A stretch of DNA of 64,000 nt, from positions 172,619-236,618 of the forward strand of contig JALBYF010000026.1 in NCBI GenBank assembly GCA_023212725.1. Reading direction: 5' to 3'. The stretch is from Tranzscheliella williamsii (lineage: Eukaryota > Basidiomycota > Ustilaginomycetes > Ustilaginales > Ustilaginaceae). Within the stretch, counting starts at the first letter, position 1. Every line of letters begins with the position of its first letter. Below the pieces are notes generated by a model. That model worked only from the letters and a program-made list of their open reading frames with translations, had not been told where the DNA came from and searched no databases. The position numbers and the translations under genes were made by a program. Shown one piece after another: positions 9,009 through 18,989 of this stretch.

Positions 9009-10856
9009 CTAGGGGGGGGAGGGCGCGCGCTCCCAGATCTGGAGATAGCTCTCGCCGAGGAAGACCATTTGGCGGTCGATCTGTTCGACAAAGAGGTCCT
9101 GGATCTGGAACCACTTTTCATCGGTAGGGCGGGAAGGGGTGTGGGAGGGGTTTTCGAGGGGGGAGCCGTCGGTGCGGGTGTGGACGTGGCACTTCCAGGC
9201 GGAGTTGTCCTTGACCGAGCCGGCGGGTGCGTCGTGGATGACGTTGGCGACAAGGTCGTAAGCGATGCGAGGCGGGGTGGGGGAGGGGATGTAGGGGGCG
9301 AGGTTGAGGGCTTTGACGGGGAAGTGGACGAGGGTGGGGTTGCGGGACTCTACGAACGCGTTGCGGCTGAAGCGGCGGTAGTGGAGGAGGAGGAGCGGGG
9401 GGAGGCGGCGGAGGGTGAAGCGGCGGAGGGTAGAGCGGGCGTGGTCGAGGGTGGAGCCGTCGTACTTGGCGAGCAGGGTGGCGAGGGCGACCTGGGGGAA
9501 GCGCTCGCCGTCTGCGGGCGCGTCGGCGTCGGGAGCGGGCAGGTCGAGTGCCAGCAAAAAGAACGGCGACACGGTCCGCTGCACCGGCCGCTGCGTATCG
9601 AACCGCGCGCCTGCGCCGGACGCGCCGTCCAAGCTCTGTGTCTCTATCTCCACCTCGCCCTGAAAGCAGCGGCTGACGATACTCTCGCGGCGCCGCTTGC
9701 CCCCGGTCAGGCCGGCATGCAGCTGGTGGAGCAGCCAGCCGAGAAAGTCGACGGGGTCTGCCTGCCGCGTCAGCGTAAACCGCCCCTGCGAGTCCGCGGC
9801 GACCTGCTGCAGCAACTCGTGCGGCGAGACCTGCCGCTTGAACGCGCGCGGATTCCAGATCTTGCGCATCAGCGCCCCAAACCGCCGCACCAGCTCCGAC
9901 CAGCCGGGCGCGCTCTGCTCGAGAAAGTAGTCGCGCAACGGCTTGACGTGCGCCAGCGCCTGCAGCACCACGTTCATGTAGTCGTTCTTCCCAATGTTGT
10001 TCAGCCCGATAAAGCCGGGCAGGTACGGCTGGCCATCGAGCGCCAGGCTGGGGCGCGTGTCCGGCGCATCCAGCTGGCGAATCTGCTGCGGTGAAAAGGT
10101 CGGGTTGAGCAGATAGCGGATGTCGGCAAGCGACGCCGACTCGACGCGGTAGTTGTCCGGCAGAATGTAAACCTCGGCGGTGGTGAGATGCATAAAGACG
10201 CGGTGGCTCTCGTTGATGCTGTGCAGGTAGGCGTACGAGGTGCGCCCGCGGCCCTGGAAATACCTGCCGCACACCAGACACGCATAGACGTTGATGTTGG
10301 AGAGCGACACCGAGCAGAGCTTCTCAAAGTCAAAGTCGAGATGCGCGCGGTGGATGGTGTCCAAGTACAGATCGCGCGGTCGCGGCGCCCCCTGCTCGGA
10401 AGCGCGGCTGCCCGCTTCCGATGCGGCCAGCTGTGCCCAGTACTCTGCACTGCCTACCTCCTCTCCCTCCTCGCCCTCCTCTTCCGCCGCATTGCTTGTT
10501 TCCCCCGCCGGTATGGGTGGCGGCGAGAGGGGAGGTGGTGGCGGAGGAAGGAGCGATGGTGAGCCTGTCTCGGCTGCGGTTAAGTCCTCTGGCGGCGGCG
10601 GCGGAGGAGGCGAGGCCGGTGGGGGAGGCGGGCCCCAGGAGGCCCCTTCATCAGGCGGTGGTGGTGGCGGCGGCCTGATATCATCGTTGACCGGTGCTGG
10701 CAAGGGCTCGGACGGAGGCGCGGGAGGCAGTGCCGGCGCTGCTGTCGAAGTGTCTTCCGCGGCTATTTGCTCCGCTTCGCGCTCTTTGAGATGTTGGACA
10801 GTCCGTTGCCTCTTGCTGGGCGGACCCTGGGAAGCCTCCACTGGATCCTTTGCCAT
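9009..10856 (-). CDS. SAD1: U4/U6.U5 tri-snRNP protein Sad1/USP39-like
   Basis: 615 residues from the ATG at 10856 (good context, ccATGG); a longer frame begins only with GTG. Residues ~1-155 are Pro/Gly/Ala-rich, including long Pro runs. The zf-UBP domain follows (about 157-265: RDLYLDTIHRAHLDFDFEKL, CLVCGRYFQGRG, THH-like segment HSINESHRVFMHL). The UCH-like domain starts near 282 with GLNNIGKNDYMN and runs through LLHYRRFSRNAF. The nucleophile Cys of active ubiquitin hydrolases is replaced (NDYMN), as is normal for this family, so it is a non-catalytic spliceosomal component stabilising the tri-snRNP. Single exon. Confidence 0.93.
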   Translation of the reverse strand: MAKDPVEASQGPPSKRQRTVQHLKEREAEQIAAEDTSTAAPALPPAPPSEPLPAPVNDDIRPPPPPPPDEGASWGPPPPPASPPPPPPPEDLTAAETGSPSLLPPPPPPLSPPPIPAGETSNAAEEEGEEGEEVGSAEYWAQLAASEAGSRASEQGAPRPRDLYLDTIHRAHLDFDFEKLCSVSLSNINVYACLVCGRYFQGRGRTSYAYLHSINESHRVFMHLTTAEVYILPDNYRVESASLADIRYLLNPTFSPQQIRQLDAPDTRPSLALDGQPYLPGFIGLNNIGKNDYMNVVLQALAHVKPLRDYFLEQSAPGWSELVRRFGALMRKIWNPRAFKRQVSPHELLQQVAADSQGRFTLTRQADPVDFLGWLLHQLHAGLTGGKRRRESIVSRCFQGEVEIETQSLDGASGAGARFDTQRPVQRTVSPFFLLALDLPAPDADAPADGERFPQVALATLLAKYDGSTLDHARSTLRRFTLRRLPPLLLLHYRRFSRNAFVESRNPTLVHFPVKALNLAPYIPSPTPPRIAYDLVANVIHDAPAGSVKDNSAWKCHVHTRTDGSPLENPSHTPSRPTDEKWFQIQDLFVEQIDRQMVFLGESYLQIWERAPSPP

Positions 10857-12996
10857 GGCCTGCCAACCAAGTATCTTAACCGTACCGAACCGCCTTTCAA
10901 GCGGTATATGTGGCTGCGGTAGGGATGCAAGCGATAGAAGCCAAGATAGCCAACATGAGAAAGCGAAGACCAACACCTCCACATCACGTGCTCCCAAACC
11001 CACAACCGCACAAATCTAACATTGATTGTGATTAAACCGACATGTTAGACCTTGGCTCCAGCCTTGCAGCGATGCACAGTCACATTCACATTACCTCTCT
11101 GCCCGGGATCGATTCGCGAGGGAAGGACAACGTTGTCTGGGTAATGACGTCGGCAATAGTGGCAGTCGTGCTTGAACCGGCTATCTCCTTCGATCGGGCC
11201 GGTGCAGCGGCAGGTTGGTCGATATTCCATGGAAAAGGGGGAAGATTGTGATTGGTGGTTTGGGAGGCGCGGTGCGGTGCTTGACATATGTCGAAAAGGA
11301 GGCCATATCATGTCAGTAAAATCCTTGTTGCCCAACGAGGCCATCCCCATGGCAAGCTCGTCGCCCTATCCTCCGAGCATGGGAAATGCTGCGCTTGCCC
11401 AAGCTTGGCGGGCGAGACGCTTTCTGGCTCAACCACCACAGGGTGCAGCGATGGAGGCATCCCTTTCGGCTTTCTGCGCTTTCATGCGCCTCGTCTCGGT
11501 CATTGCGCGCACAACCGTACCCTCGCTTCACCTCACTTTGCTGTACTGGGCCATCTGCCTCCTGCCTCCTTCCCAGCAATGGTCATGTCCAAGCCCCCGG
11601 CAAATAGCTCAGTCATAGTCTACCGCCAGCATCGCCACCAGCTCAAGCGAGCGCCATTCTGCGCAAACAGATCCACCTGCCCTTTTCATCCCTCCGGTGA
11701 TGCGCGCGGGAGCTGAACTGTAATCCCCTGTACGTACTTGCTCGAGCTGAGTTTTGACCCATCATTCAATCTATTTCCACTGCGTAGACATGCTAGCCTC
11801 AAGGGAGCGTTGAGCCTGTGCACAGGTGGGTGTGCCTGTGCCAGCGAGTGCCGGCCTGTCATCGCTGCTGCTGCTTGATGAGACCTCAAACAGCCCTGTC
11901 TCACATCGATCCACTTTGGCCGCACCCGCAGCCGCTTCCCCAAACGTGGTCCGCTTTGCTTTTCTACTTGCCACTTTCCGCTTCCTCCTCTTCCTCTTCC
12001 TCTTGCTTCTTGATCGCTACCACTTCTTCACCTTTTTCTCTTCTCTTCTCGCCACGTCTCGTCCCGCTTTCTCTTTGGTTAGCCGTGTATCTGCCCGGCG
12101 TCAAGCGCAGCCAAGAGAAGGGTTCAAGCTGGTACTTGCGCTTTCTACTTCTTTCACTTCTCGTCCATCGCGGCGGTGCGATACCTACGTTCAACTTCAC
12201 CTTTCTATCTTCGACGCGCCTCTGCTTCTGAGTTTGCTAGAGTCCACGTCTTGGGTGCCACGTCTGTGACGATACACGCCAAGGGTGCTCCTACGTTAGC
12301 GCATCTGTGCCTGCCAACGTCCTGCTCTGGGCTGTCGCCACACTCGTCCGCTTTCTTCCCGACCTATCAAGCAATAACAACTCGATCGGGCAAAACGACA
12401 CTGGCTGTTGTTCCCCTTTTCGCGCCGTCACACCTTTCTTCACTTCGCTACCTCTGAGCAGTGCCGATCGGCTGGCCTTCGCTGTCTCCTTCTCACCCTT
12501 TATATTCGTGCCGTTCTTCTCCCTTTTTGGTCGCTGGCCGCACCAATTATCGCCTTTTCCTTGACGAACTCTTTACGACCTCTTCGCCGCAGCCTACCTC
12601 CCTTCTCCGTAGCGGCCTCACTCGCCGTGTCTTTTCCTTTCTACTCAACAGGACTGAAACGCCCGCAGTGCCTCCGCTTCACGATCCAACCCCAGTCTGA
12701 GCCACAACTCACAGCTCTTTCTTCCCTTAACGACATTTAACGACGTTACGCTTTTTCTATGAACTTTGACGCTCTGACCTTCTCCATTCGACCCTACTAG
12801 CAACGACGTACGAACAAACACGAATCTGACTGAGCGTACTGACCTTTTGCTTTCACGATACAGCCTATCCCGCCCATCAATCCTACAGCAATAATTTCTA
12901 ACCTAGACCCAGATAAGCGCATCCATCACGGCGCCTACCCGCGCAACAGAGCTGCCGGAACAGCAAGCCTCCGGAGAGAGGTCGCCAGTCGGGCAC
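10857..12996. other. 2.1-kb divergent intergenic region with long pyrimidine-rich leader
   Basis: The region lies between SAD1 (minus) and the large transporter (plus). From about 11,950 to 12,900 the plus strand is strongly C/T-rich, resembling a long 5' leader of the transporter gene. Around 11,045-11,350 there is a small minus-strand Cys-rich frame (listed separately). Nothing else supported. Confidence 0.45.
11045..11350 (-). CDS. Possible small Cys-rich protein
   Basis: A 101-codon ATG frame (an alternative ATG is at codon 22). It contains CRCTGPIEGD followed by HDCHYCRRHYPD and a final HRC, a C-X-C ... C-X2-C pattern that could bind zinc. It ends 188 bases upstream of the SAD1 start, on the same strand. 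There is no family I recognise, and a frame of this length can arise by chance at this GC content. A GTAATG near its 3' end could also be a splice donor. Treat as hypothetical. Confidence 0.3.
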   Translation of the reverse strand: MGMASLGNKDFTDMIWPPFRHMSSTAPRLPNHQSQSSPFSMEYRPTCRCTGPIEGDSRFKHDCHYCRRHYPDNVVLPSRIDPGQRGNVNVTVHRCKAGAKV

Positions 12997-15900
12997 ATGG
13001 CTTCAGGCAGCGTGTCGCGCGGGTCGAAGCGCAAGCCAGTTCCGCAGGAGGCGGTTGGCGCCAGCCCCACTGTACACGACACTGACACAGCTAGAAACCG
13101 AAGGGAGACAGGGGATGCGAGCGGCAGGCAGGTTCGGCAAACCACGTCAGCGTCTACCCTGGCTGCAGAGGGTGAGCGGGAAGCTGCGCATCAGGCTGAC
13201 ATCGATGCGGCCCGCCAAGCGAGGCGCCAGTCGCGAGTAGTCTCGGCGAAGCAATTCCAGGTGCTTGCGTCTGCCGCCGCCGAAAAGGCTTTACAGCGTT
13301 ACCAGGGCGAGACAGAGCCGACAGCCGCAGCGCCACGACAGCGTGTCGTGTCGGGGATGGTCGCCGTAGCTGGCTCCGCGGATCCGTCAGCCTCTACGAG
13401 TGGCGATAGAGACCCCCACCACTCGCTGCGCCACAAGCAGGGGACCATCGCCAAGGGTACCCACCTGCAGCGTATCCCCGAGGCCAGTAACGAGCCTGAG
13501 CCCTCCAGTAGGCCCGCTGCGCTGGCCGCTGCTTCTTTACCTGCCCGCGCCACAGCTGGCATCCTCCCCTACCAGCGTGCCGCAAAGCATGGCCGGAACA
13601 TATCGGAAGACAATGCGCGTGCCCTCCCAAGGAATTTCGACCCCATCACCGGCAGGAAGCATGACAGTCGCACTTCGAGACCCAGCCTGCCTTATATCTT
13701 CAGCCATGCGCCCGAGAGCGGCTATGACTCATTGCGCCCGACATCCTTCCCTAATCCGCACACAGCAAGCCGCCAGGGTCGAGACTCGGAGCTCTCCACC
13801 GCTCAGCTGCAACGCCGGGCGAGCGAGACAGCGCAAACTCCTATTTTTCCGTCTCCTCCGCAACGCCGCGAGCAACAGAGCCGCACGTACGCCGGACCGC
13901 GCTTCGTGCAAGACGTGGCCGTGGCCGACATCCCACCCACCCCACCGCTGGGGACCACCACTAGCGCTGGTCTCGTGGCAACCGGCGGTCAAGACGGTCC
14001 ACACAGACAGAGCCGGAGGAGGGAAAGCTTTCCGCCATCAGGTTGGTCGTCCAGCGACTCGACGCCGACGCCGACGGCGAGCAGCGTCGCAGCACAGCGC
14101 GAGCGGCATGCCCAGCTAGAGGCCGAGCTCATGCCCGTTCCACTTTTCCACCCTGCCAGCATGGGCAGCCCGAGGACGACAGCGCCGCCGAGCCCCGTAG
14201 TAGGTCCGGCGCTGTCTCTTCCCGTCGCTGCCCGCCCTATTGGGCTGGCGCTGGAGACACTCAAGGCGACGGCGGCGCCGTTCGCGCCCGCGACGCCGTC
14301 CAAGCTGTCCGCGCCGCCGATCCGGTCCGACTCGAACGACACCACCTTCTCGGGCGACACTGCGGTGCTGGCCGACGGCACACAGGTGCCCGTGGTGCGG
14401 AGGGACTTTCAGAACTTGAAGCGCATCTCGCTGCCCAAGCCGAGTGGCGCCGCGCCGGGCGTCGAGGGCTCGAACGCGGCGCGGTCGGTGGAGCAGAGCC
14501 GCTCGCGGCGCTCGCTCGAGAAGCAGCCCGAGGCGGTGCAGCGCGGTGCGATGGAGACGGACAGCGGCCCTCACACGGTGGGCGGACACATGCTGGCGAC
14601 CGCGCAGCCGGCGCTCCTGCCGCTCCACGACGGGTCCGCCCGCACCATCTACTCGCCCACCCCGCAGACCCTTGCTAAGGCCCGCCGCGAGTCCATGCTC
14701 GTCGTCCCGCCAGCAGACGCCGCCACCGCCGCCGACGCCCGCATCCCCTCCCCGCTCTCCATCACCGCCACCGCCCCCACCGCTCCCGACCTCCCCCATG
14801 CCCTTCGCTTCCGCAGGTCCGCCCCTTCCCTCCCCACACCGTCCGAGGGCCAGCCTCTCCAGCACGACCCCCACCGCGCCCCGCAAGACGATCCCTCGCC
14901 AGAGTCGGCTGAACACCATCTCAGCACCTACGCCAAGTCTGACGATACCGACGTGCGCAAGCGCGACCAGGTCGTAGGACACCGCGGCGACCCCCGCCGC
15001 AACACGTTCGGCGCTATCGAGCCGCCCGCCATGCTCGAAGAGGCCAACCGCAAGCTCTTTATCTACCAGGCGCAGCAGGACAACCTGGACGCTGGCGAGA
15101 AAGCCGAGTCGCCGCCGCGCAATACCCAGGAACAAACTAGCGCCAAGCAGACGAAACCGACCGAGAAGAGGAAAACAAAGCAGCGAGCCGACACGATACT
15201 CGCCGCCAGTACCGAACCCACACCAGCCGCCGAGAAAGCGAGCAAGGATGGTGTGCCGCCTGCATTGACGATCGAGGTGGAGCGGCGCCAGAGCACCGCT
15301 TCGCAGCGCAGTGGGCGGGACTCGATCGGCTCGGCGACGACGGCGCTCGACTCGCCGATCAAGGACGACTTTGGTGTTGGTGCTAAACCGAGTGGGCAGA
15401 GCCGGCGGCGGCGATCAACTACGGAGGCTGCGCGGCCGGCGGTGGGCGAGCCGGACAAGCAGGCGCTTGTGGTGGGGGGTCTTGTTGCCCCGCCGAGCGA
15501 CGTGCCCGAACTGCTGGAGCCGGCGTCGGACGAGGGGACCGAGTTCGATGCCGAGGCCGACGCGGTCCCGTTTGTGGTGGACACGTATACCAACGACGAG
15601 CTGGACAAGGAGCTGAGCAAGGCAGACTTCCGCTTTGTCCCCATCTCGGCGGTCAAGGCGGGCAAGGCGCGGCGGCCGCAGACGCGCGAGACGCGCGTCT
15701 CGTTCCGCAGCAATCCGTCGCACATCGACGACCAGCGCCAGCACGGCACCGTCCCCGCCTGCCGGCAGTGCTTCCGCGCCGGCTTCGACTGCGCCATGAA
15801 CCTCCAGCTCGGCGAGGGCACCGCTGCCCGCAAGGCCTTCCAGGACTTTGTCGCCGCCGGCGGCCTCAATGCCATCTCGATCCGCAACGGCGACAGACAC

Positions 15901-18618
15901 CACCCGGACGGCTCCCTCTACGCCGCCCCCGCAAGCATCACCGTGGAGCAGGCACTCGGCCGCAACTACGTCGACAAGCTCGGCGAGGTCGCCTTTGGCG
16001 AGTCCGCCCTGAGCCGCCCCGTAACGCGTGGCATGTACAATGAACTGCTGGAAGAAAAGCAGGAGCAGGAGCGCCGCAATAATCTATATACCGACCATCG
16101 GCCCTGGAGCGCCGATGTAAAGGACGACGGCGCCGGCCAGGACAAGTTAGACGACAAGCCGAGCCCAAAGAAAACCAAGGGCTTCCTCGATGCCAGCGAG
16201 GAGAGGCGGCACAGCCAGCTGACGCTGCACGACGGGGCAGAGCAGAAGCTGCTCGACGCTGAGGCTACGCACGGCGACGGTCTGCTGGAGGAGGGCGAGA
16301 TGATCGACATCGACCCCGCCGAGTTTGGGTCGGAGACGGACGACCAGAGTGACGGCTCGTCCAGCGATGCCGTGCTGTGGGCGGACCGGTGGACGGCCGC
16401 GGCCAAAATCAGGCAGATGCTCGCTTACTGGGTGTTTCTCTTCACCCTGCAGGCGCTTGCCTCGGGCTACACCAACACGGTCGTGGCGATCATGCGGGAG
16501 CTTCAGCCAAGCGAGGCCGAGGTCTGGCTGCTCCAGCTCGGCGCGCTCGGGTACAACGGCAGCCAGGGTGGCGGCCTTCTGCTCGCCAACGCGCTCGTCG
16601 GTGTCGGTCGCCAGCGCGTCACGCTCCTCAGCCTGGTCGCCGTCGGCGCCATCTGCATCGTCACCGGCTTTGTCCGTGCCACGGCTGCTATCGTGGCGGT
16701 GCAGAGTCTGCTCGGCATGCTCGCTGGCTGCAGCCTCTTCCTTTCCCTAGCAACAGTGATGGATCTCTTCGCCGCGAGCCCGTCGCGCCTCTTCGGTCTG
16801 CTCTCGGTGCTCTTCGTCTTTGCCGCCGGACAACTGGCCGGACCGTGGATTTCGAGGCTCGTGATCAGCCTCGTCCCCTGGGCCTGGACCTACTGGATCA
16901 CGTTGATCACAGCCGCGGTGTTGATTGTCTATATGGGCCTCGCCACCAAGGAGACCGCGGCGTTTGTGCTCTTCCGTCGCCACGCGTTGCGGCTCAAGCG
17001 CGCGGGCGAGGGCTGGACGCCCGAGCCGCAGCCCGAGACAACGCCGAGGCAGATGCTGGGCGTGGATTCCATGCGCCCCTTCCGCGCCATGCGATACAGC
17101 TGGGTGCTGGTTGTGCTGTCCGCGGCGTTCACGCTGTTTGCGTGTCTCTTTCTCTTCCTATTCACCGGTCTGCAGGGCCTCTTCCAGCAGGCGCACAGCC
17201 TGAGCGAGACGCAGAGCGCCATTGCGGTCGCCGCATCGAGCGGCATCGGCGTACTGCTTGGCACGGCCGCGCTCGGCGTGCTCAACTCGCGCCATGCGCC
17301 AAGCCACGGCTCGCGGCCGCTCTACATCGACGAAAAGGGATATATCGATGCCAAAAAGGCGGGCGACGGGCCTGAGAAGCTGCTCTTTGCCGGGCTGCTG
17401 GGGGCGGGGCTCTTCAGCTTTGCGCTGTATACGCTGGCGCTCTCGGCGAGTTTTCTGAGCACCTGGTTCCTGACGGCGTTCGGGGTGGTGCTGGCGGCGG
17501 GGGCGCTGCTGATGGTGGGCGGGTCGATCATGCAGTATGTGCTCCAGGCGTTCTCGCCGGCGCGGCGGGTGCGGCTGCGCGATGTGGTGGCGCGCGAGGA
17601 CGTTGCGACGCCGCCGCTGGTGCTGGCAGCGGCGGGGTTCGACGATCGGTATACGTCCTACTCGCAGCGGACAGCAGCGCGGGCGGCGCGGGCCACGACC
17701 GAGTCGACGCAGCCGGCGACGCAGACGTGCGACAAGCGGTGGCTGGACGAGGCGGCGCTAGCGGCGCTGAGCATCACTGTGGCGCTAGCGTTCAGCGCCG
17801 GCTCCGCGATCTCGCTGCTCGCCGCGCTCGCGCTGCCCAAGCTCGGATTCGCGGCGTTCGCGGTTATCTTTGCCTCGGCCGCGCTCGTCTTCTCGCTCCT
17901 TCTGCTTGCGGTCTATCTGTACGGCGCGCCCGCGCGCCTTCGTTCTATCGCGCGCCTCGACCACGCAGAGGCAACTCGCCGCCAGCGCCAGCACCGCACC
18001 GCCTCCGCCACCCCCCGCCCGCCCACCGCCCTCCAACGTGCCGCAGCCAGCACCGCCCACCTCGCCTCCCGGTTCGCCAACCTGCTGGGCTACCGGCCGC
18101 TTGCTGACTCGGACCTTGAAATCTACGTCCGCCGCCCACGAGAGACCGCCACCGCACAGGCCGAGCACGACCACCGTGCCACCGCAGACGGCCGCCGCCA
18201 ACTCTGGCTCGCCAAGCTCGTCGCCGCCCGCCCCATTCCCGACCCGCCGCGCTCACACTCCGCCACACCCGTCCCTGTTGCTACTAAAACATTCACCGCC
18301 GACCAGCCCTCCCCTGCCCACCTCGACCGCCCGCTTCCTCCTCCCCCCCGCGCCCAGCCGCGCGGCACGGTCCAGCGTGAAGCTCCCGCCACCCCCAAGC
18401 ACGCCGCCGACACCGACACCGACACTGGCGGGTTCGAAATCATCCAGCTCGGCGAGAATAACCGCCCGCAAACCCCCGTCGTCTCGCGCAAGTTCACCGA
18501 CACCGCCAGAGCCGACATCATGGCCCGCAGCCACAACAACCCCCGCGCCTCCCCCCACTCCCACCGCCATCGCAGGATGGATAGCGAGCACGGCACCCGC
18601 TTCGGCCTGCCCGCTTGA
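12997..18618 (+). CDS. Major-facilitator-type membrane transporter with ~1,140-residue disordered N-terminus
   Basis: 1,873 residues from the ATG at 12997, one open frame. Residues 1 to ~1,140 are Ser/Pro/Ala/Arg-rich and charged, without folded character except a short block near 915-985 containing ACRQCFRAGFDC (C-X2-C-X6-C). From ~1,143 (YWVFLFTLQALASGYTNTVV) about 12 hydrophobic segments follow in two groups of six (about 1,143-1,315 and 1,367-1,645), separated by a basic loop (RRHALRLKRAGEGW). The C-terminal tail (~220 residues) is again disordered. The fold and topology suggest an MFS-like (nodulin-like) transporter; substrate unknown. The N-terminal extension is far longer than the usual 450-600 residue total for MFS proteins. 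Confidence 0.75.
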   Translation: MASGSVSRGSKRKPVPQEAVGASPTVHDTDTARNRRETGDASGRQVRQTTSASTLAAEGEREAAHQADIDAARQARRQSRVVSAKQFQVLASAAAEKALQRYQGETEPTAAAPRQRVVSGMVAVAGSADPSASTSGDRDPHHSLRHKQGTIAKGTHLQRIPEASNEPEPSSRPAALAAASLPARATAGILPYQRAAKHGRNISEDNARALPRNFDPITGRKHDSRTSRPSLPYIFSHAPESGYDSLRPTSFPNPHTASRQGRDSELSTAQLQRRASETAQTPIFPSPPQRREQQSRTYAGPRFVQDVAVADIPPTPPLGTTTSAGLVATGGQDGPHRQSRRRESFPPSGWSSSDSTPTPTASSVAAQRERHAQLEAELMPVPLFHPASMGSPRTTAPPSPVVGPALSLPVAARPIGLALETLKATAAPFAPATPSKLSAPPIRSDSNDTTFSGDTAVLADGTQVPVVRRDFQNLKRISLPKPSGAAPGVEGSNAARSVEQSRSRRSLEKQPEAVQRGAMETDSGPHTVGGHMLATAQPALLPLHDGSARTIYSPTPQTLAKARRESMLVVPPADAATAADARIPSPLSITATAPTAPDLPHALRFRRSAPSLPTPSEGQPLQHDPHRAPQDDPSPESAEHHLSTYAKSDDTDVRKRDQVVGHRGDPRRNTFGAIEPPAMLEEANRKLFIYQAQQDNLDAGEKAESPPRNTQEQTSAKQTKPTEKRKTKQRADTILAASTEPTPAAEKASKDGVPPALTIEVERRQSTASQRSGRDSIGSATTALDSPIKDDFGVGAKPSGQSRRRRSTTEAARPAVGEPDKQALVVGGLVAPPSDVPELLEPASDEGTEFDAEADAVPFVVDTYTNDELDKELSKADFRFVPISAVKAGKARRPQTRETRVSFRSNPSHIDDQRQHGTVPACRQCFRAGFDCAMNLQLGEGTAARKAFQDFVAAGGLNAISIRNGDRHHPDGSLYAAPASITVEQALGRNYVDKLGEVAFGESALSRPVTRGMYNELLEEKQEQERRNNLYTDHRPWSADVKDDGAGQDKLDDKPSPKKTKGFLDASEERRHSQLTLHDGAEQKLLDAEATHGDGLLEEGEMIDIDPAEFGSETDDQSDGSSSDAVLWADRWTAAAKIRQMLAYWVFLFTLQALASGYTNTVVAIMRELQPSEAEVWLLQLGALGYNGSQGGGLLLANALVGVGRQRVTLLSLVAVGAICIVTGFVRATAAIVAVQSLLGMLAGCSLFLSLATVMDLFAASPSRLFGLLSVLFVFAAGQLAGPWISRLVISLVPWAWTYWITLITAAVLIVYMGLATKETAAFVLFRRHALRLKRAGEGWTPEPQPETTPRQMLGVDSMRPFRAMRYSWVLVVLSAAFTLFACLFLFLFTGLQGLFQQAHSLSETQSAIAVAASSGIGVLLGTAALGVLNSRHAPSHGSRPLYIDEKGYIDAKKAGDGPEKLLFAGLLGAGLFSFALYTLALSASFLSTWFLTAFGVVLAAGALLMVGGSIMQYVLQAFSPARRVRLRDVVAREDVATPPLVLAAAGFDDRYTSYSQRTAARAARATTESTQPATQTCDKRWLDEAALAALSITVALAFSAGSAISLLAALALPKLGFAAFAVIFASAALVFSLLLLAVYLYGAPARLRSIARLDHAEATRRQRQHRTASATPRPPTALQRAAASTAHLASRFANLLGYRPLADSDLEIYVRRPRETATAQAEHDHRATADGRRQLWLAKLVAARPIPDPPRSHSATPVPVATKTFTADQPSPAHLDRPLPPPPRAQPRGTVQREAPATPKHAADTDTDTGGFEIIQLGENNRPQTPVVSRKFTDTARADIMARSHNNPRASPHSHRHRRMDSEHGTRFGLPA

Positions 18619-18989
18619 GCCGCACCTCCCTCCCTGCCTGTACATTGTCCCGCTCCCTCTTTGGCCTCCTTGCCAGCCCCTCCTTCTTAAACAGTACTAT
18701 CTCCCGCGCTACTGCCCGCTTCCTCTTTTTCTCCTTCTCCTTCGCTGTACAATTTGTTCTGTCCATCATTACCCCACCCCCTCGCCATTTGTACCTTCTC
18801 TCCGAGCTCACATCCCCCGCTCACATTCCCCTGTCGCTGTGACAGGGGCACCTGCGCCGCCGACTACGACATCGGCGGCGTCCGGCTCTCCCCGCCACGC
18901 ACGCACATCACGACCAGACACGACGGCCTGACTAGATAACGAAATACGCATACTCGGCTTGAGGGTCGTGTGGCAGCGGTGTGGAGAGA
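18619..18989. other. Convergent 3' region
   Basis: 371 bases between the stops of the transporter (plus) and the hexosaminidase (minus). Pyrimidine-rich near 18,620-18,840; no gene seen. Confidence 0.4.

Noticed and set aside
8970..10094. 374-codon plus-strand frame opposite SAD1
   Set aside because: Antisense shadow; Gly/Glu/Val-rich text with no motif, while the other strand encodes zf-UBP and UCH-like domains.
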